A stretch of 15,279 nucleotides of DNA from JAHFJA01 sp964357385 (lineage in GTDB: Bacteria > Patescibacteriota > Patescibacteriia > JACQRZ01). Location of the stretch: NCBI GenBank assembly GCA_964357385.1, contig CAYHKW010000023.1, positions 1 through 15,279 on the forward strand, in the 5' to 3' direction. The position numbers were made by a program, and so were the translations under genes. Each line of letters begins with the position of its first letter. Within the stretch, counting starts at the first letter, position 1. The notes below the pieces were generated by a model. The model saw nothing but the letters and a program-made list of their open reading frames with translations. It was not told the DNA's origin and did not search any database. Shown here piece by piece: positions 1 through 6,968 of this stretch.

Positions 1-988
1 TGGTGTGTTCCTTAGTTGAAACAACCTTGCGCGCTGCACCAAGATGTTCGAGTTCAGCCGTTTCAAGCTTATATCCTACTTCTTCTGAAATCACCGTACC
101 GCCCGTGAGGACTGCAATATCTTCAAGCATTGCCTTACGGCGATCACCAAAGCCAGGAGCTTTGATAGCAAGACAGTTAAATGTTCCGCGCAGTTTGTTT
201 ACCACAAGTGTTGAAAGCGCTTCACCATCGACATCTTCACTGATAATCACCAGCTCCTTACGACCGGTTGCGGCGAGCTTTTCCAAGATAGGAAGAAGCG
301 CGGCCAAAGAAGAAATCTTCTTGTCGGTAATCAAGATGGACGCATCGTGATATTCGGCTTCCATTCGATCAGGGTTGGTCACCAAATACGGTGAGACATA
401 CCCGCGGTCAAACTGCATACCTTCAACGAGTTCTTTCTCAACACCAAATGACTGTGATTCTTCAACGGTGATCACACCATCAGCACCAACATCTTTCATT
501 GCTTCAGCGATGGTCTTCCCGATTTCAGGATCGTTTGCAGAAATCGTTGCAACGTTAGCAATCTCTTCCTGTCCAGACACCTGCTTTGAAATCGTTTTAA
601 GTTCGTTGACGATTGCTTCAACGCCTTTTTCAATACCGCGACGCATCATCATAGGATTTGCACCGGCTGCTACGTTGCGAAGCCCTTCACGGATCATTAC
701 TTGAGCAAGAACCGTTGCAGTGGTCGTACCATCACCAGCAACATCATTAGTCTTGGTCGCAACTTCTTTGACGAGTGATGCGCCCATGTTTTCAAACTTG
801 TCTTCGAGTTCGATTTCTTTTGCGATAGTAACACCATCATTGGTAATCGTCGGTGCACCGTATCCTCGATCAAGGACAACATTGCGCCCCCGAGGACCAA
901 GGGTAACTTTCACGGTATCAGCGAGCTTATCAACACCGCGCTTGAGTGCTGCACGTGCTTGCTCATCAAACAAAATTTGTTTTGCCAT
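1..988 (-). CDS. groEL: Chaperonin GroEL (60 kDa), 3' end beyond the window
   Basis: ATP-driven chaperonin that folds cytoplasmic proteins in a double ring capped by GroES. The frame from the ATG at 988 is open to the window edge, giving 329 residues, so about 60 percent of the usual 540-550 is present. The start MAKQILFDEQARAALKRGVD, the ATP-binding GDGTTT near residue 86, the RGYVSPYLVT segment and GFGDRRKAMLEDIAVLTGG are all canonical. It covers the first half of the equatorial domain, the first intermediate segment and most of the apical domain. It lies 19 bases after the groES stop, so the two form one operon. No Shine-Dalgarno sequence precedes the ATG. Regulation is expected from the CIRCE-like operator upstream of groES. 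Identification is secure; the C-terminus cannot be judged. Confidence 0.98.
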   Translation of the reverse strand, partial: MAKQILFDEQARAALKRGVDKLADTVKVTLGPRGRNVVLDRGYGAPTITNDGVTIAKEIELEDKFENMGASLVKEVATKTNDVAGDGTTTATVLAQVMIREGLRNVAAGANPMMMRRGIEKGVEAIVNELKTISKQVSGQEEIANVATISANDPEIGKTIAEAMKDVGADGVITVEESQSFGVEKELVEGMQFDRGYVSPYLVTNPDRMEAEYHDASILITDKKISSLAALLPILEKLAATGRKELVIISEDVDGEALSTLVVNKLRGTFNCLAIKAPGFGDRRKAMLEDIAVLTGGTVISEEVGYKLETAELEHLGAARKVVSTKEHT

Positions 989-1007
989 AATAATTGAAGT
1001 TTAAATA

Positions 1008-1298
1008 TTATTCGATAACCGCCATGATATCTGATTCTGAAAGCACGAAATATTCTTTCTCATCGATCGTTACTTCGTCAGGTGCGTATTTTTTGAATAC
1101 TACCGTGTCGCCGACTTTCACATCCATAGGGATACGAGTTCCATTGTCAGAAAGTTTACCTACACCGACTGCGATTACTTTGCCTTGTTCTGGCTTTTCA
1201 CGGTTGACGGCGTCAGGAATGATAATACCCGATTTGGTGACTTCATCGCCCTTAGCAGGCTCTACAATGAGACGATCACCGAGAGGTCGTAATGTCAT
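1008..1298 (-). CDS. groES: Co-chaperonin GroES (10 kDa)
   Basis: Heptameric lid of the GroEL folding chamber. The 96-residue product has the normal family length and hallmarks: MTLRPLGDRLIVEP at the N-terminus, a mobile loop around residues 17-35 with GIIIPD, VGDTVVFKKYAPDEV in the core, and a C-terminal ESDIMAVIE. First gene of the groES-groEL operon. The ATG at 1298 is the obvious start; the preceding bases (AATTTTTACGATTGT) contain no Shine-Dalgarno. The promoter and CIRCE-like operator upstream put the predicted transcript start about 29 bases before the ATG. Confidence 0.98.
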   Translation of the reverse strand: MTLRPLGDRLIVEPAKGDEVTKSGIIIPDAVNREKPEQGKVIAVGVGKLSDNGTRIPMDVKVGDTVVFKKYAPDEVTIDEKEYFVLSESDIMAVIE

Positions 1299-1333
1299 AC
1301 AATCGTAAAAATTAGGATTTATTCAGTGATTCA

Positions 1334-1373
1334 AAAATACACCCCATTAGCAGTGTTGTCAAGAGAGTGATAA
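1334..1373 (-). promoter_or_regulatory. groES-groEL promoter with overlapping CIRCE-like operator
   Basis: On the minus strand TTGACA (1362-1357), a 17-base spacer and TATTTT (1339-1334) form a sigma70-type promoter. Overlapping it is the imperfect inverted repeat 1347-1373: plus-strand arms TTAGCAGTG and GAGTGATAA with exactly nine bases between. Against the CIRCE consensus TTAGCACTC-N9-GAGTGCTAA this is 15 of 18 matches with the canonical spacing. The -35 TTGACA lies in the CIRCE spacer, an ideal place for repression. CIRCE is the HrcA operator in many bacteria. HrcA itself is not in this window, so regulation by it is inferred. Confidence 0.8.
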
Positions 1374-1395
1374 TTATGAAAAAATTGGTAAAAAT

Positions 1396-1420
1396 AAAAG
1401 AACCCTTATTCAGGGTTTTT
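1396..1420 (-). terminator. Intrinsic terminator, probably bidirectional
   Basis: Hairpin with arms AACCCT (1401-1406) and AGGGTT (1412-1417) and a five-base loop. On the minus strand it is followed by CTTTTATTTTT; on the plus strand by a short T-run. It lies 13 bases past the stop of the minus-strand gene ending at 1430 and upstream of the groES promoter, so it insulates the chaperonin operon. Confidence 0.75.
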
Positions 1421-1429
1421 GCATACAAT

Positions 1430-1903
1430 TCAGGAAAAATATTTGAGTGAAAATAAAATGGCTTTTCTACTCTTGATTGCAGGCATGCAACATACCTTAT
1501 CATGGTATTCACTTCCACAAATCTCTTTGAGTCGCATATGAATAAATTCTAAAATATTTTTCTCATTCATTGGCAGCATTTTATAAAGATCGAGCCATAC
1601 CCCCTTTGCCTTTTCGTCAATCCTGAATTTTACTGGTGTAGTCTTGTGGCGCACCAAATCCCCCTCTTTGATAAGTTTCTTCACACATTGAGTGTATTCA
1701 GGACTTCTTCCACCCCAAAAATGTAAATCTTTTATGAATGGGGGTGTGCTCACCAGAGCATCAATCTGTAGACTCCTCAGTAATACATGCCATCTCTTAT
1801 CATTTGGCTTTAAGTCAATATCATCTCGGCTAAATAAAGCCATATCGTTATCACAAAGAAACATCAGGCATTTCACCAATACTTCTAGATTATTTATATG
1901 CAC
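1430..1903 (-). CDS. Hypothetical protein, about 157 aa
   Basis: I do not recognise this family. The frame is open upstream to a GTG at 1915, but a GGAGG lies just inside that point and sits five bases before a second GTG at 1903. I therefore choose 1903, giving VHINNLEVLVKCLMFL and so on. The protein is soluble, with no signal peptide or membrane helix. It has mixed charge, with FSRDDIDLKPNDKRWHVLLRSLQIDAL, FWGGRSPEYTQCVKKLIKEGDLV and a segment rich in Lys and Leu near the C-terminus containing two adjacent Cys. It stands alone between two terminators. Its strong ribosome binding site sets it apart from the housekeeping genes nearby. A helical DNA-associated protein is conceivable but unsupported. 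Confidence 0.6.
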   Translation of the reverse strand: MHINNLEVLVKCLMFLCDNDMALFSRDDIDLKPNDKRWHVLLRSLQIDALVSTPPFIKDLHFWGGRSPEYTQCVKKLIKEGDLVRHKTTPVKFRIDEKAKGVWLDLYKMLPMNEKNILEFIHMRLKEICGSEYHDKVCCMPAIKSRKAILFSLKYFS

Positions 1904-1989
1904 CAGAACCTCCACGCATAACTACTATAATAAAGTACAACGATCCGATAATAACAAAATTACTCCATAAAAGCAAGGACTAATAACAC

Positions 1990-2013
1990 AAAAATCCCGT
2001 TTCCGGGACTTTT
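1990..2013 (-). terminator. Intrinsic terminator of the DUF5671/pseudopilin-like operon
   Basis: On the minus strand a TCCCG/CGGGA stem, extended by a G-U and three A-T pairs, is closed by a GAAA loop (GNRA type) and followed by TTTTTGTG. It lies 15 bases after the stop at 2028. The G-U pair forms only on the minus strand, consistent with the direction of the upstream gene. Confidence 0.85.
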
Positions 2014-2027
2014 ATGCTTCAACCCTT

Positions 2028-2516
2028 TTAATATCCTAGCACAGGTACTGGCTTCATAGGAAATGGCATATCGGAACCATTCAACGGCCCATAGAAATCA
2101 GGATCAATATGGCGATCAAAACACGTCTCTCCTGCATTGTAATTCCATGTGTCGTCAGAGAAACGATAATTAGGTGATCCTTGCCCACTTTGCTCAAAAC
2201 GAGCGCACAACTTAAATTTCATTGAATCAACAATTGTATAGGTGTACGCCATGTTTGTCTGAGGATCATTGGGAATAGTAATCCCGCGTGTTGCATCATT
2301 CAAATCAGTAAGTGCCTCAGGGAGTTTTTTCTTTGCTTGCCAGTAGGTAATAACGTCGTTTTCAATTTCCTGAAGATTGCTTATGCGCTGCTGGTCTCGC
2401 TTGTAAGCCCGCTCTTTGGAAGGACTGCCCACCACCATAAGTCCCACCACTACTGCCGCCAAGACGATCGCGGATGTTGCGATCGCGATAATGCGTAATC
2501 GTTTAGCGTACTGCAT
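2028..2516 (-). CDS. Membrane-anchored pseudopilin-like protein
   Basis: The 162-residue product has a short basic start (MQYAKRLRII), one hydrophobic helix at about residues 8-30, then an amphipathic segment KRDQQRISNLQEIENDVITYW (about 40-60) and KKKLPEALTDL. That order resembles type II secretion pseudopilins and CPR pilin-like proteins: membrane helix, long helix, then a small beta domain. No classical prepilin peptidase site (G before F-T-L-x-E) is visible, so it may be a simple anchored protein. Cys104 and Cys132 could form a disulfide outside the cell. Its ATG overlaps the end of the DUF5671 gene by 14 bases, so the pair is co-translated. The function is unknown; the fold assignment is inference. 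Confidence 0.6.
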   Translation of the reverse strand: MQYAKRLRIIAIATSAIVLAAVVVGLMVVGSPSKERAYKRDQQRISNLQEIENDVITYWQAKKKLPEALTDLNDATRGITIPNDPQTNMAYTYTIVDSMKFKLCARFEQSGQGSPNYRFSDDTWNYNAGETCFDRHIDPDFYGPLNGSDMPFPMKPVPVLGY

Positions 2517-3060
2517 ATCGTCGAAGATTTCCTAAATAATATCCCCCCACCCCCAACGCCACAACCAGCACCGACAATGCCTTGAGAAGGAAACGAATAG
2601 TGGTTTCACCGCTCAACAATGTGTTGATGGTTACCACTAAGTTGATCAATATCGTAAGACTTGCGGCAAACAAGATAAAATAGACAAGCCATTTTCGGAT
2701 ACCCACCGTTGCACGGCTCGGATCAGCCGAAAACATTTTCTCGGTATACCAAACGCTCCACATATATGCAGGAAAAAATACAATCAATGTTGATAGCGCC
2801 GTACGTAATGTGTAATTCACCGACTCGCGAGCATAATACATCCCTTCCAATTCTGCCACTGGAAAACCAAGATTAAGTAATTGAAACACGGTCGTGATAA
2901 AACTGGAGATACACGTGATCAATGCGATAAGAGAAAACAAATGAAGAAACACATCACGCGCAGTGCTTTTGTGAGGTGCCGATGCGGGCATGGAAGTTTT
3001 TTCCATTGGCATCGACGGGGCTGCTTTTCCCATTTTTTGAGAAGGAGCTCTAACGGCCAT
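2503..3060 (-). CDS. DUF5671-like four-helix membrane protein
   Basis: The 185-residue product begins with a cytoplasmic, Met/Pro/Ala/Ser-rich stretch (1-33), followed by four hydrophobic helices at about 36-62, 83-105, 122-149 and 154-175. The signature KSTARDVFLHLFSLIALI, the SVNYTLRTALSTLIVFFPAYM helix and IRKWLVYFILFAASLTILINLV match what I recall of DUF5671 proteins, which are common in Patescibacteria and have no assigned role. It is the first gene of a two-gene operon with the pseudopilin-like gene; the 14-base overlap implies a common envelope function. The ATG at 3060 directly follows a T-rich run and has no Shine-Dalgarno. Confidence 0.7.
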   Translation of the reverse strand: MAVRAPSQKMGKAAPSMPMEKTSMPASAPHKSTARDVFLHLFSLIALITCISSFITTVFQLLNLGFPVAELEGMYYARESVNYTLRTALSTLIVFFPAYMWSVWYTEKMFSADPSRATVGIRKWLVYFILFAASLTILINLVVTINTLLSGETTIRFLLKALSVLVVALGVGGYYLGNLRRYAVR

Positions 3061-3097
3061 AAAAATAAAAAAATAATAGTAACGTAATTACTATTAT
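3061..3097 (-). terminator. AT-only hairpin with T-tract, between the O-antigen gene and the DUF5671 gene
   Basis: A perfect 10-base inverted repeat, ATAATAGTAA (3073-3082) and TTACTATTAT (3088-3097), with a five-base loop. On the minus strand it is followed by TTTTTTTATTTTT, which runs directly into the ATG at 3060. It begins 17 bases after the stop of the O-antigen gene (3114). It fits an intrinsic terminator of the upstream operon, though a stem without G-C pairs is weak. It could equally be an operator for the downstream gene. Confidence 0.5.
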
Positions 3098-3113
3098 CAT
3101 ACACCTCTTTTAC

Positions 3114-4553
3114 TTATTTTGAAAAAATAGTTGGACTAGAAAGTGCATAGACAGCAGCAGGACGCGATGGCACAGCAAGAAACAGTGTCATAACAGTTGC
3201 AACAAGTATCGTACCTACATGTGTGGTCCACAAAAAATGATCAGACATCATGGCAACAATCAGCACTAACAATAATGAAACAGACAACGATACGCGAACG
3301 GCATCAAATTCACTGACAATCGTTTTGATACGCACCATAACCAGCCACACCAATCCAACAACAATACAGATCAAACCAACAATCCCCGCGACACCCAATT
3401 CGCTGACGATCAATAACGGCACCGCGTGAGTTGGTTGATATGAATACGAAGGCTTTTCATGGTGTTGGGTTTTGTCTTTCAAATATACAGTATAGGTGTA
3501 CTGTCCCAGACCAACACCAAACGGTAATGACGACTGTGCGATATTCACTCCCTCACTGATTGATGTTCCGCGCTCTTGCAAAGACATTGTTTCAAGCCGT
3601 TGAAGTCCCCCAATCCCCAGCCGTGTACTCACGGGCTCCCACAAGCCGTATCCCAATGCCCCTATTACAATGATTGAGCTCACTACCATCAACATTCCAA
3701 ACCCTTGATGGTGCTCAGAAAAAATACGAACATGTTTTCTCATCATCAATTTCGTCACCAAAAAACCGAGTGATCCGACCAATGCGGCAATCCATCCTGC
3801 ACGCGAAAACGTCAAGATCAATCCACTCACAATACTCATCCATGCAATCAGTAGCAGGTATCCTTGCCACTTTTTTTTGACACACCAGACGAGTGCGAAG
3901 CATATCACCAATGCAATCGCCAAATAAATTCCCAACATATTGGGATGAGCAAACGTTCCATATGCACGAAGAAAACGTCGGAGCACATTTTCTACAACCG
4001 AGTCACCCAGCTCCCGCGATGAGTGGTAGGCAAGACCAAGCCATTTGTTTGCGCCTATGTGCTGATTGAGGTATTGGTGCCACGCAAGCATTCCTTGTAG
4101 TGCTGCCATACTCACCAATGCACTACATGCCCCAACCCATGGCCAAGTGAGTTGGCGCATCGCCCACACAATTAAACCAACTTCGATAATGCGCACGATG
4201 GCATAGAGTGATGCCCATCCAGCAGGTGCCCATGTGAGCGCAATTAATGACCAACCACACACAATCACCCAACCACACACCAGAAGCTTCAAAGGGATTC
4301 TTTCGAATACGTTCTGCGCGCTATTCAAAGAGTGTCTTTTTCCCACCCGAATCACAATTGCGTATATAACCAAAAATAGTGCGAGTATGTCAGTTCCATA
4401 TAATCCGATCACCCCATACTGCCATATCCCTTCAGGTTTGCCGATCATGGGAGTCATCAACAGGTACACCGTCTGAAGCGGTACAAAAAAGAACAGGAGA
4501 TATACGAGAATTTGAGGAATCATCCCCACTAGTCGTCGTAACAAAAGCATCAT
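3114..4553 (-). CDS. O-antigen ligase/polymerase family membrane protein (Wzy_C)
   Basis: Predicted multi-pass inner-membrane protein of 479 residues with about 11-12 hydrophobic helices, the usual size for WaaL/Wzy-type enzymes that join or polymerise undecaprenyl-linked glycans. Family marks: RAYGTFAHPNMLG (197-208), LTFSRAGWIA (247-256) in the central Wzy_C region, the periplasmic loop with GVGLGQYTYTVYL (346-358), QPTHAVPLLIVSELGVAG (373-390) and DHFLWTTHVG (438-447). Patescibacteria often carry such a gene next to a nucleotidyltransferase-like gene, as here. Its ATG overlaps the upstream stop as ATGA, so it is translated by coupling and needs no Shine-Dalgarno. Whether it polymerises, ligates or glycosylates proteins cannot be told from sequence. 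Confidence 0.88.
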   Translation of the reverse strand: MMLLLRRLVGMIPQILVYLLFFFVPLQTVYLLMTPMIGKPEGIWQYGVIGLYGTDILALFLVIYAIVIRVGKRHSLNSAQNVFERIPLKLLVCGWVIVCGWSLIALTWAPAGWASLYAIVRIIEVGLIVWAMRQLTWPWVGACSALVSMAALQGMLAWHQYLNQHIGANKWLGLAYHSSRELGDSVVENVLRRFLRAYGTFAHPNMLGIYLAIALVICFALVWCVKKKWQGYLLLIAWMSIVSGLILTFSRAGWIAALVGSLGFLVTKLMMRKHVRIFSEHHQGFGMLMVVSSIIVIGALGYGLWEPVSTRLGIGGLQRLETMSLQERGTSISEGVNIAQSSLPFGVGLGQYTYTVYLKDKTQHHEKPSYSYQPTHAVPLLIVSELGVAGIVGLICIVVGLVWLVMVRIKTIVSEFDAVRVSLSVSLLLVLIVAMMSDHFLWTTHVGTILVATVMTLFLAVPSRPAAVYALSSPTIFSK

Positions 4554-5518
4554 AGCGCGGCGCGGATATGATCAAGCCGCTTCTTAAATGCCTCGCGTGT
4601 TTGTTCACGTTTGTCTGAAGGATGCATTTTCATGACCATATCATTCATCACCACATGAGTTCCGCCATTCAAATGTTTTTTTAAATATAAGGGAAGAATC
4701 GCCATTTGAAATTTCCGCGCTGCCACTTCCGGCAGTGAGCCAAACAACCTTACACCTCCTTCTAAGACCACTTTGAAGATTTTGCCCCATAACGATAGCC
4801 GTATCATTCTACGACGATGAAGTCCGTGAGTGATACGAAACGGCAAATATTCTTCCACCCATGCATTCTGATTATAAAACTGTTCATAGTAATCACCTTT
4901 ATCATATATCGGTGTCAGCTGAATAATCCAATAGAGGAATTGAATATCGACAATGCCATCAACAGCGGGAAGTAATAATGACTGACAATCAAGCCCGTGA
5001 TCAGATGCCAAAAAACTCAAGCATAGTGCGTCTTTTTTTTCCTTTGTCGCAATATTTGGCCGCTGACCCAACAACTCCATCACAACACTACAAAACAATC
5101 GTGTCAGCCATAGATACCCATGGCGACTAACGATGTATAAATCAATATCTCCCTCGTCACGCGCGTTCCCATATGCGAGTTCATTACAAACCGCAACCAT
5201 ACGCACACACGGCAGCATTGCAAGAAGTCGTCCGTAGCGCACCGCTTTTTTATATTTCCAATGCACTGATTCGTATCGCTCAAGCCGTGTTGAAACAATT
5301 GCTTCCCGCCCCGCAAGCGTATATATCCCTCGGACGCAGGCAACAAAACCCCTTGGAATCAGTTGTTCATCAAGAATCTGGAGCACCAGCCCAATATCAG
5401 ACAATTCCTTTGGCGGACAATACAAATAGACATGCAATTCCTCCAATGTGAGAGGATAATCAAAGAGATCAAAATAGTTCAGCGTCGCCAGAATAGATTG
5501 TTGGGCAGTGAGGTTCAT
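4550..5518 (-). CDS. Nucleotidyltransferase-fold protein with N-terminal winged-helix-like region
   Basis: 322 residues from the ATG at 5518. The N-terminal part (about 5-70; LNYFDLFDYPLTLEELHVYL) looks like a small winged-helix domain. The central part holds a Pol-beta-type nucleotidyltransferase motif, GN-x5-DIDLYIV at residues 117-130, with Asp124 and Asp126 as likely metal ligands; the usual GS is GN. The rest is helical, with DIQFLYWIIQ (191-200) and a basic C-terminus. An in-frame ATG at 5587 would add 23 residues (MERSFTIFRTMYS...), but that extension does not look like the family and lies in the divergent promoter region, so I prefer 5518. No Shine-Dalgarno. It is coupled by ATGA to the O-antigen gene. 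The substrate is unknown. Confidence 0.8.
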   Translation of the reverse strand: MNLTAQQSILATLNYFDLFDYPLTLEELHVYLYCPPKELSDIGLVLQILDEQLIPRGFVACVRGIYTLAGREAIVSTRLERYESVHWKYKKAVRYGRLLAMLPCVRMVAVCNELAYGNARDEGDIDLYIVSRHGYLWLTRLFCSVVMELLGQRPNIATKEKKDALCLSFLASDHGLDCQSLLLPAVDGIVDIQFLYWIIQLTPIYDKGDYYEQFYNQNAWVEEYLPFRITHGLHRRRMIRLSLWGKIFKVVLEGGVRLFGSLPEVAARKFQMAILPLYLKKHLNGGTHVVMNDMVMKMHPSDKREQTREAFKKRLDHIRAAL

Positions 5519-5522
5519 ACGA

Positions 5523-5551
5523 TTGACAGAACAGCATATTGATTGTATACT
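5523..5551 (+). promoter_or_regulatory. Promoter of the M23 peptidase gene
   Basis: TTGACA (5523-5528), a 17-base spacer and TATACT (5546-5551): a perfect -35 and a 5 of 6 -10. Predicted transcript start is near 5558. It lies directly upstream of the minus-strand start at 5518, so the two genes share a compact divergent control region. An ATG at 5568 follows about ten bases after the predicted start. Confidence 0.75.
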
Positions 5552-5649
5552 ATACATTGTTCTGAAAATGGTAAAGGAGCGTTCCATTATAAAGAAAAAA
5601 CTATATCGTTCGACCTATAAAACGGCTCTTTTGGGATGTTGTACTGATC

Positions 5650-6960
5650 TTGTTAAAACTCGGTGCCCTTCTCCGCCGCATCCTCATTGGCATATTAAAA
5701 ATCGTATTTTCACCATTATACTGGATCGTTAAATTTACCGCGAAACGACCATTGATGTTGATCTATCGTGCGATGTTGCGCACGCGTTTTCGCCTGTCCG
5801 AATTAGACATCCATCTTAAAAATCCGCTGACCTATCCTCTCGTTAGTAAAAGCGTAGGCGGCATTGTATTACTATTAATCGGCGTCGGCATTTTTGTCGC
5901 AAATGTAGATTTTGCCACCGCTGATCCTGACATCATCCTTCCACGCAACCTTTTGGTTTCTTATGTTTCTACTGATTTAGAAGAAACCTTTATTGAAGCA
6001 GTACAAGAAAACACCCCCATCAATGAAGGAGCTGATTCCTCAAGCATCAGCGCACGTGCACTGCCCGGCATCTCGACTCCTGTTGAAGCACCTACTGATG
6101 CAGGTGATATTGCCTATAATTCCGGCTCTCTCATCAAACCAAATATTCCCACTGAGTCAGTGGGGGTTGTTCCTGATACGCGTATCCATACATATATCGT
6201 ACAGTCCGGCGATACACTGGGTGATATCGCACAAAAATTTGGCATTTCATCTGATACCATTACTTGGGCAAACAATCTCAATGCAAAAGGATACATTCGC
6301 CCCGGACAAACACTCACTATTTTACCTGTCGACGGAGTGCTCTATCGCGTGAAATCAGGCGACACGCTCCAAAAAATTGCCCGTACCTATGATACCCAAA
6401 TTAGTAGTGTCGTTGAGCATAATCACTTAGCAGGAGCCGATGACATCCATATTGGCGAACTATTGCTGCTTCCTGACGGCATCCCGCCTTCACCGATTCC
6501 ACAACAAAGAACATTTGCATCGCGCGTCAAAGATACCGTTACTGCATCAAGCAAAAAACCTAAACCTGCTAACTCCATCGCTTCGGCAGGTCCGGGTATG
6601 ATTTGGCCAACCACCGCACGAAATATTACGCAATACTTTGGCTGGCGCCATACAGGGGTTGATATTGCAGGGCCTGTTACCAACACCATTTTCGCTGCGG
6701 CTGATGGCACCGTTTCTGAAGCAAAAGCAAGTGGCTATAATGGTGGCTATGGAAAAACAATTCTTATCAACCACGGAAGCGGTATTACCACCCGGTATGG
6801 ACATGCCAGCCAGGTTTTTGTAAAACCAGGACAAAAAGTTAAAAAGGGTGAAGCAATCGCAATGGTAGGAAACACCGGGCGATCAACCGGTCCCCATCTT
6901 CACTTTGAATATAAAATTAACGGGAAGCGGGTCAACCCACTCGCCTACATCCACCGCTAA
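5650..6960 (+). CDS. LysM-LysM-M23 peptidoglycan endopeptidase, membrane anchored
   Basis: Murein hydrolase of the lysostaphin/NlpD type, acting outside the membrane. From the TTG at 5650 it has 436 residues: a hydrophobic/basic N-terminus, a clear transmembrane helix at about 69-90 (VGGIVLLLIGVGIFVANV), a Ser/Pro/Thr-rich linker, LysM repeats at 180-226 and 231-275 (each with SGDTL), and an M23 domain at about 325-431. Zinc ligands are His334 and Asp338 (HTGVD) and His418; His385 (YGH) and His416 (HLH) complete the site, so it should be active. The start is doubtful. No ATG exists in this frame before codon 36, and an ATG at 5568 in another frame would join it through an A6 run. It is convergent with yifB, with eight bases between the stops. 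Confidence 0.92.
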   Translation: MLKLGALLRRILIGILKIVFSPLYWIVKFTAKRPLMLIYRAMLRTRFRLSELDIHLKNPLTYPLVSKSVGGIVLLLIGVGIFVANVDFATADPDIILPRNLLVSYVSTDLEETFIEAVQENTPINEGADSSSISARALPGISTPVEAPTDAGDIAYNSGSLIKPNIPTESVGVVPDTRIHTYIVQSGDTLGDIAQKFGISSDTITWANNLNAKGYIRPGQTLTILPVDGVLYRVKSGDTLQKIARTYDTQISSVVEHNHLAGADDIHIGELLLLPDGIPPSPIPQQRTFASRVKDTVTASSKKPKPANSIASAGPGMIWPTTARNITQYFGWRHTGVDIAGPVTNTIFAAADGTVSEAKASGYNGGYGKTILINHGSGITTRYGHASQVFVKPGQKVKKGEAIAMVGNTGRSTGPHLHFEYKINGKRVNPLAYIHR

Positions 6961-6968
6961 TACTTACT

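Noticed and set aside
1..1298. Plus-strand open frames opposite groEL and groES
   Set aside because: They are antisense shadows of strongly conserved chaperonin genes.
4550..4552. Recoded TGA, as in Gracilibacteria or Absconditabacteria
   Set aside because: TGA ends the nucleotidyltransferase gene exactly at the ATGA overlap with the next gene, so it is a stop.
5519..5587. Longer N-terminus of the nucleotidyltransferase gene from ATG 5587
   Set aside because: The extra 23 residues look non-homologous and overlap the divergent M23 promoter; no ribosome site supports that ATG.
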